DNA of 64,000 bases. It comes from Streptomyces showdoensis. Lineage in GTDB: Bacteria; Actinomycetota; Actinomycetes; Streptomycetales; Streptomycetaceae. Shown in pieces: positions 25,639-33,273 of the stretch. Location: contig NZ_BAAAXG010000026.1 in assembly GCF_039535475.1 (NCBI RefSeq), forward strand, positions 2,847,501-2,911,500, in the 5' to 3' direction. The translations under genes were made by a program, and so were the position numbers. Positions within the stretch are counted from its first letter, which is position 1; every line of letters begins with the position of its first letter. The notes beneath the pieces are model-generated. The model made no database searches, had not been told where the DNA came from, and worked only from the letters and a program-made list of their open reading frames with translations.

Positions 25639-28122
25639 TCACACCCACGTCCTGGGGCGGAAGCGGTTGGCCCGCTCCACCAGTTCGATCCTCTCCTCGC
25701 CCTGCTGGGCGAGCCGGGCGAGCACCCGGTACGAGCGTTCGAGGCCGAAGCGCAGTCCGCGCTCGTCCAGTGCGCTGCCGAGCAGCACCGTGCCGGCCGG
25801 GCCCGCGCCGGGGCTGCCGGAGAGCACCCAGTCCAGCGCCGTGCCCAGCACCTCCGTGGAGAGGCGCTCGCGGCGCACCGCGTCCAGGCCGAAGCCCTGG
25901 AGCGCCGAGACCTGCGCGGCGGCGGCCGTCAGATCGGCGCCCAGCGGCTCGTTGGCGGGGCGGCGGCGCAGCCGGGCCCGCACCGCGGCGACCCGGGCCG
26001 CCGTGTAGTGGATCGACGACTCCGGCACGGACTCCAGGGTGCGCACCGCGGCGGCCCGGTCGCCCGCCGCGAGCTGCACCCGGGCCAGGCCGAACGCGGC
26101 GCTGACGTAGCTCGGGTCGGTCGCCCACACCAGGCGGTAGTACTCCGCCGCGTTGTCCAGCTGGCCCAGGAACTCGGCGCAGATGCCGAGCGCCAGCTTG
26201 GGCGCGGGCTCGCCGGGGAAGGCGTCGTAGATCGCGTCGAAGGAGAGCGCGGCGCCCGCCTGGTCGCCGGTGACCAGCGAGGCGACGCCCCGGTACCAGA
26301 CCACCCGCCAGTCGTCCGGGTGCCGCTCCTCCAGCGCGGCCAGCGCCTGGCCAGCCGCGGCGACGTCGCCCATCTCCAGCCGGGCCCGCAGCTCGCGCAG
26401 CCGCAGTTCGAGCGAGGGGACGGGCGCCGCGTGCAGGGCGGTGATCAGCTCGGCGGGCGCGGCGGCCAGCAGACCGGCGAGGAAGCCGGCGTTGGGGTCG
26501 CCCGGATCGACCCGCGGCACCGGCAGCGCCAGCGCCGTCGCGGGGACGTCGAGCGGCCGCAGGAAGCTGCCGCCCCGCCCGGCGACGGCCGTCGGCAGCG
26601 CCTTGCGCCCGCGCCGGGGCGCGCGGGCCCCGAGCACCGACACGTCGTCCGTGTGCTCCTCGAACAGCTCGGTGTCGGTGACCCGCGTCTCCGCGCCGAA
26701 CAGGGTGGAGAGGGCCGGCCGGGGGCGGCCCGACTGCAGGGCGACGACCTCCCGGAGCACGCCGGTCAGCTGCTCGGCCATCTCCTGCGCGGAGGCGAAC
26801 CGGCGGCCCGGGTCCGGGTCGGTGGCGCGGACGAGCAGCCGGTAGAACGACTCGTAGGTGCGCAGCACCTCGATGCCGTCGGGCTCCGGGAGCGAGTCCA
26901 CGAACACGTTCGTGTAGCCCTGGAAGTCGAAGGTCAGCACGGCCAGGGTGCGCGCCACCGTGTACAGGTCGCTGGCCACCGACGGGCCGAGCTCGGCGAC
27001 CTCCGGGGCCTGGTAGCCGACCGTGCCGTAGATCGCCGACTCGTCGTCGTCCATCCGCCGGACCGCGCCCATGTCGATGAGCTTCAGCTGGTCCTCGGTC
27101 TGGATCGCGTTGTCGACCTTGAAGTCGCAGTACAGCAGGTTGCGGCTGTGCAGGTGGCCGAGGGCCTCCAGGGCCTCGATGCCGTACGCGCAGGCCTGCT
27201 CGACCGGCAGCGGGTCGCGGCGGCCGTCGGGGGTGCGCCGGTCGTTGGCGATCTCCTTGAGGGACTTGCCGCCCACGTACTCCATGACGATGTAGCCGTC
27301 CATGGAGCCGGTGCGCTGGTCGAGGTGCTCGACGAAGTTGTAGATGCGGACGATGTTGGAGTGCTCGATCTCGGCGAGGAAGCGGCGCTCGGAGATCGCC
27401 GCCGCCATGGCGTCCTGGTCGCCGGTGTCGAGCAGGCCCTTGAGGACCACCCAGCGGTCCGAGACCGCCTTGTCCACCGCGAGGTAGATCCAGCCCAGGC
27501 CGCCGTGCGCGAGGCAGCCCGCGACCTCGTACTGCCCGTGCACCACGTCCCCGCCGCGCAGCTTCGGCACGAAGGAGTACGGGTGCCCGCACTTGGTGCA
27601 GAAGCCCTCCGTGCGGCCGGCCCGGTCGCCGCGCGAACGGCCCACCGGAGCCCCGCAGTCGGAGCGCGAGCAGAATCGCTTCCGCTCGGGCACCTCGGGG
27701 TTCGCCATCACCGCGGCGCGCGGGTCGGGACGCGGCACCTCCGGCACCGCCACCAGGCCCGCGCCGAGCCGGCCCCGCCCGGACTGGCCGCCGGCCGAGC
27801 CGGAGCTGCGCACCGACACCGAGCGGGCGGTGCTCTGCCCGGACAGCGCGCGCGAGAGCCGGCCGGAGACGGACCGCCGCGAGGTCGAGGAGCGGGAGGA
27901 GCGCGAGGAGCCGCGCGCCGAGGCGCGCGAGCCCGACCGGGCCGAGTCGGAGCCCTTCCCGGCCACGGCCATCCCGGTCGGCGTGGACGCGAGCAGCCCG
28001 CCGGGGGCGACGACGGGGGCGAGCCCGCACGTGTCGCAGTACAGCTCGCCGCCGCCCATGTCCTCGTACGAGCCCTCGCACGACGGACGCTGACAGCTGC
28101 TCACTCCGGACTCCCCGCTCAC
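25639..28122 (-). CDS. pknG: PknG-like serine/threonine protein kinase with rubredoxin-like cysteines and TPR region
   Basis: 827 residues from a GTG overlapping the previous stop (GTGA). The order is a cysteine motif (CQRPSC...CDTC, 10-33), a Ser/Arg-rich disordered stretch (57-115), and a rubredoxin-like module (Cys151, 156, 175, 178). The kinase domain (about 197-480) has loop LAHGGLGWIYLA, Lys228, catalytic loop YCDFKVDN (Asp333) and DMG at 350-352. The rest is a helical TPR-like region. HGGLGW, the absence of an HRD arginine and the rubredoxin module are PknG hallmarks. Mycobacterial PknG phosphorylates the FHA protein GarA to control glutamate metabolism. Here an FHA protein is encoded in the same operon. 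Confidence 0.94.
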   Translation of the reverse strand: MSGESGVSSCQRPSCEGSYEDMGGGELYCDTCGLAPVVAPGGLLASTPTGMAVAGKGSDSARSGSRASARGSSRSSRSSTSRRSVSGRLSRALSGQSTARSVSVRSSGSAGGQSGRGRLGAGLVAVPEVPRPDPRAAVMANPEVPERKRFCSRSDCGAPVGRSRGDRAGRTEGFCTKCGHPYSFVPKLRGGDVVHGQYEVAGCLAHGGLGWIYLAVDKAVSDRWVVLKGLLDTGDQDAMAAAISERRFLAEIEHSNIVRIYNFVEHLDQRTGSMDGYIVMEYVGGKSLKEIANDRRTPDGRRDPLPVEQACAYGIEALEALGHLHSRNLLYCDFKVDNAIQTEDQLKLIDMGAVRRMDDDESAIYGTVGYQAPEVAELGPSVASDLYTVARTLAVLTFDFQGYTNVFVDSLPEPDGIEVLRTYESFYRLLVRATDPDPGRRFASAQEMAEQLTGVLREVVALQSGRPRPALSTLFGAETRVTDTELFEEHTDDVSVLGARAPRRGRKALPTAVAGRGGSFLRPLDVPATALALPVPRVDPGDPNAGFLAGLLAAAPAELITALHAAPVPSLELRLRELRARLEMGDVAAAGQALAALEERHPDDWRVVWYRGVASLVTGDQAGAALSFDAIYDAFPGEPAPKLALGICAEFLGQLDNAAEYYRLVWATDPSYVSAAFGLARVQLAAGDRAAAVRTLESVPESSIHYTAARVAAVRARLRRRPANEPLGADLTAAAAQVSALQGFGLDAVRRERLSTEVLGTALDWVLSGSPGAGPAGTVLLGSALDERGLRFGLERSYRVLARLAQQGEERIELVERANRFRPRTWV

Positions 28123-29396
28123 CACTGGTTCCCCCTGTCGTCCCTCGGCCCCGAAAGCGTCTCGGTCGCCGCCTGCTGGTAGCGCAGGACCGCCTGTTCG
28201 GCCACCCGCAGGTCGCACGGGGCGCTCCACAGCATCCGCCGGGCCGCGTCGTACCGCTCGATCAGCAGCGGGTCCTCCGCCGCGCCGAGCCGGGCCACCT
28301 TGGCCTTGTACGCGTCGAGCCGGCCGCGCAGTTCCGCGCGGACGGCCAGCGGCGCGGTCACCGCGGTCAACGACTCGCGGGCGCGCAGCAGTTCGTCCTC
28401 CGCCTCCCGTTCGAGGGAGTCCAGGAGCGGGGAGAGCCGGTGCCACTGGGCGTGCCTGCGGTACTCGGCGGCGGTGGCCAGCCGTTCGTGCAGGACCGTC
28501 GGCGGTCCGCTGACGGCCGGCACCTCCGAGGCGGCGATCTTCGCGAGGACCTCGCCGCGGGCAGTCCGGGCCTCCGCGAGCGTGCGGTCCGCCCGGGACA
28601 GCACGTCCCGCACCCGCAGCAGCCGGTCCTCCGAGTCCTGCCGGACCTGGAGCACGGCCTCGATCTCCCGCCGGATGTCCTCCAGGGCGCGGGCCGCCCG
28701 GTCGTACCGTCCGGTGTCGGGCCGGCCGCCGCCCGGGGCCGAACTGCCCGTCGCGGGCTGCCAGAAGGCGAGCGGATCGGACACCACCTGGGAGCGCAGC
28801 GCGGTCAGTTCGGCGGTGATCGACTCCAGTTCGTCCCCGGCCGGGTGCTCGCCGGGCCGCACCCCGACCGAGTGCGCCAGGGAGCGGGTCCGGCCCAGCT
28901 CGGCGGCGAGCAGGTCTATCCGCGCGGGCAGCGCGGACCAGACGGCGTCGGCGGTGACGATCACGTCGAGCGAGGCCGCGTACAGCTCGTTCATCCGCCG
29001 CACCAGCTGTTCGAGGGTGAACCGCTCCGACAGCAGGGCCTGTTCGCGCGCCCCGCCGGAGACGTGCACGCTCTCGCCGCGCAGCCGGTCGGTCAGCTCG
29101 GCCAGCTCCTCCCGGCCGGGCCAGCGGCGCCGGGCGCGCACCTCACGGGCGTCGTGCAGGGCGGCGGTGTAGGCGTCGAAGTAGGCCCAGAGCAGGGTGA
29201 TCGTCCGCTCGGTGGACTGCCAGCGGTCCCGGGTCGTGCCGGTCAGCCCGGCGCCTTCGAGCAGCCTGCGGCCGGCGTGGTCCTGGAGCGCGAGGAGCGA
29301 GTCCTCGACCGCCTTGTGCTCGGCGCCGAGCCGCGCCAGCGCACGGTCCACCTCGTCCCGGTCCATCACCGGCCCAGGGGGTCCCGTGACGCCCAT
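28119..29396 (-). CDS. Helical coiled-coil protein of unknown function between glnH- and pknG-like genes
   Basis: 425 residues, almost entirely helical and charged, with no Cys-rich, membrane or signal segments. Long heptad-like stretches occur (for example AARALEDIRREIEAVLQVRQDSEDRLLRVRDVLSRADRTLAEARTA and ELRGRLDAYKAKVARL), separated near residues 210-230 by a short Gly/Pro linker. I do not recognise the family. It begins 15 nt after glnH and its stop overlaps the kinase start by 4 nt, so it is made in fixed ratio with the kinase and may be an adaptor between membrane receptor and cytosolic kinase. Confidence 0.82.
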   Translation of the reverse strand: MGVTGPPGPVMDRDEVDRALARLGAEHKAVEDSLLALQDHAGRRLLEGAGLTGTTRDRWQSTERTITLLWAYFDAYTAALHDAREVRARRRWPGREELAELTDRLRGESVHVSGGAREQALLSERFTLEQLVRRMNELYAASLDVIVTADAVWSALPARIDLLAAELGRTRSLAHSVGVRPGEHPAGDELESITAELTALRSQVVSDPLAFWQPATGSSAPGGGRPDTGRYDRAARALEDIRREIEAVLQVRQDSEDRLLRVRDVLSRADRTLAEARTARGEVLAKIAASEVPAVSGPPTVLHERLATAAEYRRHAQWHRLSPLLDSLEREAEDELLRARESLTAVTAPLAVRAELRGRLDAYKAKVARLGAAEDPLLIERYDAARRMLWSAPCDLRVAEQAVLRYQQAATETLSGPRDDRGNQW

Positions 29397-29411
29397 CGAT
29401 CACCTCTCGCT

Positions 29412-30551
29412 CTACTTGTACTTGGGTGCGGGCGGCCCGGATATCCCGGGCAGGTCCGCCTTCAGCCAGGTCTCGTACGCCCGCTGCCAGGGGCCCTGCC
29501 GGTAGTCGACGAGGACCTTGTTGACCCGGCGGACCAGGTCGTCGTCGCCCAGCTTGGCGGCCACTCCGTAGTACTCGGTGGTGAACGGCTCTCCCTTGAG
29601 CTCGACGGCCGGGTCCTGGGCCGCCTGGCCCGCGGCCAGCGCGTTGTCCGTGAGGACCGCGTCGACCTCGCCCATCTGGAGCCGGGCCAGGCAGTCCAGC
29701 TGGTTGGGGACGGTCAGCAGGTCCGGGTCGTCCTTGGTGCCGTCGCCGACGTCCTTGTAGACCGCGCCGAACGACTTCTCCTCCAGGGCCTCGTAGGCCG
29801 TGGAGCCCTCCGCGGTGCAGACCCGCTTGCCGCTGAGGGAGGCGTCGTAGCCCGTGATCTCCGAGTCCTTGGGGGCGAGGATCTGCTGCCCGACCTGGAA
29901 GTAGGCGGTGGAGAAGGCGACCTGCTGGATGCGCTTGCAGTTGATCGTCATCGTGCGGACCACGAGGTCGACCTTGCGGCTCTCCAGGGCGGCGATCCGC
30001 TGGTTGGTCGGGATGGTCCGGAAGACGATGGCGTCCTCGTCGCCGAGGATGTCCTTGGCTATGGCCCGGGCCAGGTCGATGTCGAAGCCGACGAGCCGGC
30101 CGGGGGTGGTCTCCTTCCGCCCGTCCGGCAGCACCTTGGTGGTGGCGGGCGTGCGGTAGCCCCAGCGGTAGCTGTTCTGGTCGACGCCCACGATCAGCTT
30201 GCCGCGCCGCTTGACGGCGGCCACGGCGGGGCCGTCGACGGAGGACGGGGTCAGCGAGGCGTCGGGGTCCTTGCAGCTGTCGGCGGTCTCGGCCCGCACC
30301 TGCAGGCCGGTGCCCACCCCGGGACCCGTGACCACGGCCGACGGGGCGGCTCCGGCGCCCGCCCGCGGCAGCGACAGCAGGGCCGTCGAGACGGTCAGGG
30401 CGCAGACGGTCGCCATGGCGGCGACCCCGCCCCAGCCGCGCAGGCGTCGGGCGACCCGGCGCGCGGCCGCGCGGCCCGCCGACGGGCGGACGGGCACGGT
30501 GCCGTCCGGCACCCGGCCCGCCGGGCTCGTGTGCTCGACGCCGTCCGGCAT
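29412..30551 (-). CDS. glnH: GlnH-like periplasmic-type amino-acid binding protein (membrane-anchored)
   Basis: 379 residues. About 35 basic/disordered residues are followed by one hydrophobic segment (GGVAAMATVCALTVSTALLSLP, about 41-62) that could anchor or export the protein; there is no clear lipobox. The remainder is a family 3 solute-binding domain: GKLIVGVDQNSYRWGYR, LVGFDIDLARAIAKDI, IPTNQRIAALESRKVDLVVRTMTI, then VDAVLTDNALAAGQA and KVLVDYRQGPWQRAYETWLKA. No ABC permease or ATPase gene is adjacent, which fits a sensor rather than a transporter part. In M. tuberculosis GlnH binds Asp/Glu and signals through GlnX to PknG. It lies 14 nt downstream of the glnX-like gene. Confidence 0.88.
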   Translation of the reverse strand: MPDGVEHTSPAGRVPDGTVPVRPSAGRAAARRVARRLRGWGGVAAMATVCALTVSTALLSLPRAGAGAAPSAVVTGPGVGTGLQVRAETADSCKDPDASLTPSSVDGPAVAAVKRRGKLIVGVDQNSYRWGYRTPATTKVLPDGRKETTPGRLVGFDIDLARAIAKDILGDEDAIVFRTIPTNQRIAALESRKVDLVVRTMTINCKRIQQVAFSTAYFQVGQQILAPKDSEITGYDASLSGKRVCTAEGSTAYEALEEKSFGAVYKDVGDGTKDDPDLLTVPNQLDCLARLQMGEVDAVLTDNALAAGQAAQDPAVELKGEPFTTEYYGVAAKLGDDDLVRRVNKVLVDYRQGPWQRAYETWLKADLPGISGPPAPKYK

Positions 30552-30565
30552 TGCGCCGCCCCCTC

Positions 30566-32002
30566 TCACCGGTACTCCGACAGTCTGCGGTTGACCCCCG
30601 TGACGGCGCACGCCGCGCCGAGCACGCCGAGCACGGCCGCGCCCAGCGGCAGCCCGGTCAGCGCGTCCCGGCCGCCCTCGGCGGCCCGGGTGAACTCGTC
30701 CTGCTCGTGGGCGAGGGCCCGGCCGAGGGCCGCGTCGACCTGGTCGAAGGAGCGGCCGGTCGAATCCGCCGGGCCGATGATCCGCTGCATCGCGCCGTCG
30801 AAGTCGCCGGCGTCGTCCTTCTCCCGCGCCTGGGCGTGCCGTTCGCGCCACTCGCCGGCCCGGGTGGCGGCCTCGGTGAGCGGGCCGCGGCCCTCCTCGT
30901 CGTCGGCGAGCCGGGTCGCCGAGCCGAGGGCGGCGGTCAGGGCGGACACGCTGGCCGCGTAGTCCGCCTCGTACTTGTCGCGCTTGCCGTCCTCGGTGAG
31001 CACGGCGCCGCGCGCGACGACCGTCAGGTTCTCGCTGGCGCGGGCCTTCAGGGAGCTGATCCGGGCCTCGTTGAGCACCTGGAGGGAGTCCTGGCCGTGC
31101 GCCCGGGCGTCGTCGAGCCCCGCGCGGGCCAGGCCGTGTCCGGCGAGCAGCCACAGGAGGCCGACCAGGCAGGCCGCGGTCGCGCCGAGCAGCCCTCGGT
31201 TGAAGACCCGGTTGGTCCGCTCGTAGCTGCGGCGCTGGGCCCAGACCAGCGCGGCGAGGGCCAGCAGTCCGAGGGCGAGCGAGAGGAACGGCCAGACCCG
31301 CGCCGCGTCGTCGTCCTCGTGCAGCCGCTCGGTCTCCGCCGCGTACAGCCGTTCGGCGGCGGGCAGCAGCTCCTGGGCCATCGTCTGGTTCGCGTAGCGC
31401 AGGTAGGCGCCGCCGAGCGGCAGGCCCTGCCGGTTGGCGGCGCGGGCCCGCTCCACCAGGCCGGTGTAGCGGGGCAGGTGCTCGCTGAGGGTGGCGAGCT
31501 CGCGGGCCGAGTCGCCGGAGGCGTCGGTGCTGGCGGCGGCCTTCACCAGGAGCCGGGAGGCGGTGGTGACGTCGTCCGTGTACCGCTCGCGGATCTGCGC
31601 GGACTCCTGCGGGCCGGCCAGGAAGCCGCTCGCGGCGGTGGCGTCGGCGTCGGCGAGCGAGCGGTAGATGTCGGCCGCGTCGGCGCTCAGCGGCTGGCTG
31701 CGGCCGACCACGTCGTCCGCGTACGAGGCGCGGTCGGCGACCTCGAAGGCCGTGACGGCCCCGAAGGCGACGACGAGCAGCGCCAGCACGGCACCCAGGA
31801 AGCGCAGCCGGCCGGGCTCGGTCGTGGCGGCCCGGCGCAGCAGCTCGCGGCCCTGCGCCCAGGCGCCGGGCGCCGCGGGCGGCGGGACCTCGGCCGGAGC
31901 CCCCGCTCCGGTCTGCGCGGGCACGCCGGATGCCGGTCGCACGGGCGCGCTCGTGGCGCCCTGCGCCGCCGAGGCGGCGGGCGCGTTCGGCGGGTGTGTC
32001 AC
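30566..32002 (-). CDS. glnX: GlnX-like four-TM membrane signalling protein
   Basis: 478 residues from a GTG start. A disordered Pro/Ala N-terminus leads to TM1 (FLGAVLALLVVAFGAVTAFEV, about 69-89) and an exported four-helix-type sensor domain (about 90-235). TM2 (VWPFLSLALGLLALAALVWA) and TM3 (GLLGATAACLVGLLWLLAGHGL) follow, then a second exported helical domain, TM4 (GLPLGAAVLGVLGAACAVTGV) and a very short basic tail. This duplicated sensor layout, and its position upstream of glnH and pknG, match mycobacterial GlnX. GlnX relays GlnH ligand binding to PknG. It is the first gene of the operon; its promoter must lie in 32003-32247. Confidence 0.85.
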   Translation of the reverse strand: MTHPPNAPAASAAQGATSAPVRPASGVPAQTGAGAPAEVPPPAAPGAWAQGRELLRRAATTEPGRLRFLGAVLALLVVAFGAVTAFEVADRASYADDVVGRSQPLSADAADIYRSLADADATAASGFLAGPQESAQIRERYTDDVTTASRLLVKAAASTDASGDSARELATLSEHLPRYTGLVERARAANRQGLPLGGAYLRYANQTMAQELLPAAERLYAAETERLHEDDDAARVWPFLSLALGLLALAALVWAQRRSYERTNRVFNRGLLGATAACLVGLLWLLAGHGLARAGLDDARAHGQDSLQVLNEARISSLKARASENLTVVARGAVLTEDGKRDKYEADYAASVSALTAALGSATRLADDEEGRGPLTEAATRAGEWRERHAQAREKDDAGDFDGAMQRIIGPADSTGRSFDQVDAALGRALAHEQDEFTRAAEGGRDALTGLPLGAAVLGVLGAACAVTGVNRRLSEYR

Positions 32003-32247
32003 GTGACCTCCCCCTCGGTCTGAGACGTCGACCTGTCCGTCCGGTGGAGCGGCGGACGACTCCCGGCCAGCAGTATGGCCGCAGCGACTCGCCCGTACAC
32101 CGGGATTGACTGGATCTTGTTCCTATCGTGCCGCATGCCCGCGGGCCTTCCGCAGGCGAACCCCCCTTCACACATCCCTCACTTTGAATACGTCGCCCGG
32201 CCGGAATCGGTTCCTTCTCGAACGTCGCTCGTACGAGTGAACACGCG
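32003..32247. other. Gap upstream of the glnX-like operon
   Basis: Together with the terminator at 32248-32278 this is the longest gene-free stretch in the right part of the window (302 bp in all). It must contain the promoter of the leftward signalling operon. The part at about 32095-32225 is less GC-rich than its surroundings. I see no ORF with coding character on either strand and no convincing operator palindrome. Confidence 0.45.
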
Positions 32248-32278
32248 TGCGGGGCGCCCCGTGAGGGAACGCCCCGCA
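32248..32278 (-). terminator. Terminator of the csn operon
   Basis: TGCGGGGCG and CGCCCCGCA form a 9-bp GC-rich stem with a 13-nt loop, 27 nt past the csnK stop on the minus strand. Confidence 0.7.
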
Positions 32279-32304
32279 TCCGTGCGCTTCCGTGCGCGCG
32301 CCGG

Positions 32305-33273
32305 TCAGGCCCCGTAGTGCGCCCGCAGCCGCGCCGCCGCCTCCGGCCCCGCGCCCCAGGCGTCCAGGGCCAGCAGCCCCGCGCCCAGCACCGGCGGGGC
32401 GGTCACCACGCCGATCACCGCCTTCGGCGCCTTCGCCGCCAGGAGGTCGGCGATCCGGGCGTCGAGCCGCGGATGGCGGGCGGCCAGCACGCTGCCGCCC
32501 AGCACCACCGGAGCCTCCTCGTCGAGCAGCCCGAGCCGTCCGAGGGCGACCGAGGCGAGCGCCACCACCTCGTCGGCCAGCCGGTCCACCAGCGCCTGCG
32601 CCACCGGGTCGCCCGCCGCACCGGTGCGGAAGAGCACCGGCGTCAGCTCGTGCTTGCGCTCCACCGGGATCCGCCCCAGGTGCAGCGCCTCGATCAGCGC
32701 GTACATCGTCGGCAGCCCGAAGTGCGCGGGCAGCGTGCGGGCGAGCTCCGTGGGCTCGCCCCGCCCGTCCTCGGCGCGCGCCGCGAACCACAGGGCCTCG
32801 TCGGCGAGTCCGCCGCCCCCGCCCCAGTCGCCGGAGATCTTGCCGATCGCCGGGAACCGCGCGGTCCGCCCGTCCGGCAGCATGCCGACGCAGTTGATGC
32901 CCGCCCCGCACACCACGGCCACGCCGCGCGGCTCGTCGATCCCGGCCCGCAGGATGGCGAAGGTGTCGTTGTGGACGTGGACCGAGCGGCTCCAGCCGCG
33001 CGCCTCCAGCGCCGCCTTCAACTCCGCCTCCTCCACCGGCAGGTCGGCGTTGGCCAGACAGGCCGCGACCACCTCGAACTCGGCCGGGACGCCGGCCTCG
33101 GCGCAGGCCCGGCCGACGATCTCGGCCAGCGCGCCGACGGCCGTGTCCACCCCCACCACGGGCGGCTGGAACCCTCCGCCGCGCGCCGCGCCGAGGACGG
33201 TGCCGTCCCCGCCGACGACGGCGACGTCGGTCTTGCTGTTGCCGGCGTCGACGGCCAGCGCGACCCCTCTCAC
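32305..33273 (-). CDS. csnK: CsnK-like BadF/BcrA-type sugar (glucosamine/N-acetylglucosamine) kinase
   Basis: 322 residues from a GTG overlapping the csnH stop (GTGA). The actin-like ATPase fold is visible: ALAVDAGNSKTDVAVVGGDG (phosphate 1), VHNDTFAILRAG, VVCGAGINCVG (phosphate 2), KISGDWGGGGGLADEALW and VVLGGSVLAA. This is the BadF/BadG/BcrA-BcrD family that includes N-acetylglucosamine kinase. As the last gene of the csn operon it most plausibly phosphorylates glucosamine released from imported chitosan oligosaccharides. The exact substrate (GlcN or GlcNAc) is inferred from context. Confidence 0.87.
   Translation of the reverse strand: MRGVALAVDAGNSKTDVAVVGGDGTVLGAARGGGFQPPVVGVDTAVGALAEIVGRACAEAGVPAEFEVVAACLANADLPVEEAELKAALEARGWSRSVHVHNDTFAILRAGIDEPRGVAVVCGAGINCVGMLPDGRTARFPAIGKISGDWGGGGGLADEALWFAARAEDGRGEPTELARTLPAHFGLPTMYALIEALHLGRIPVERKHELTPVLFRTGAAGDPVAQALVDRLADEVVALASVALGRLGLLDEEAPVVLGGSVLAARHPRLDARIADLLAAKAPKAVIGVVTAPPVLGAGLLALDAWGAGPEAAARLRAHYGA

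Noticed and set aside
29412..30551. Component of a glutamine ABC importer
   Set aside because: No permease or ATPase gene adjoins it; the neighbours glnX-like and pknG-like support a sensor role.
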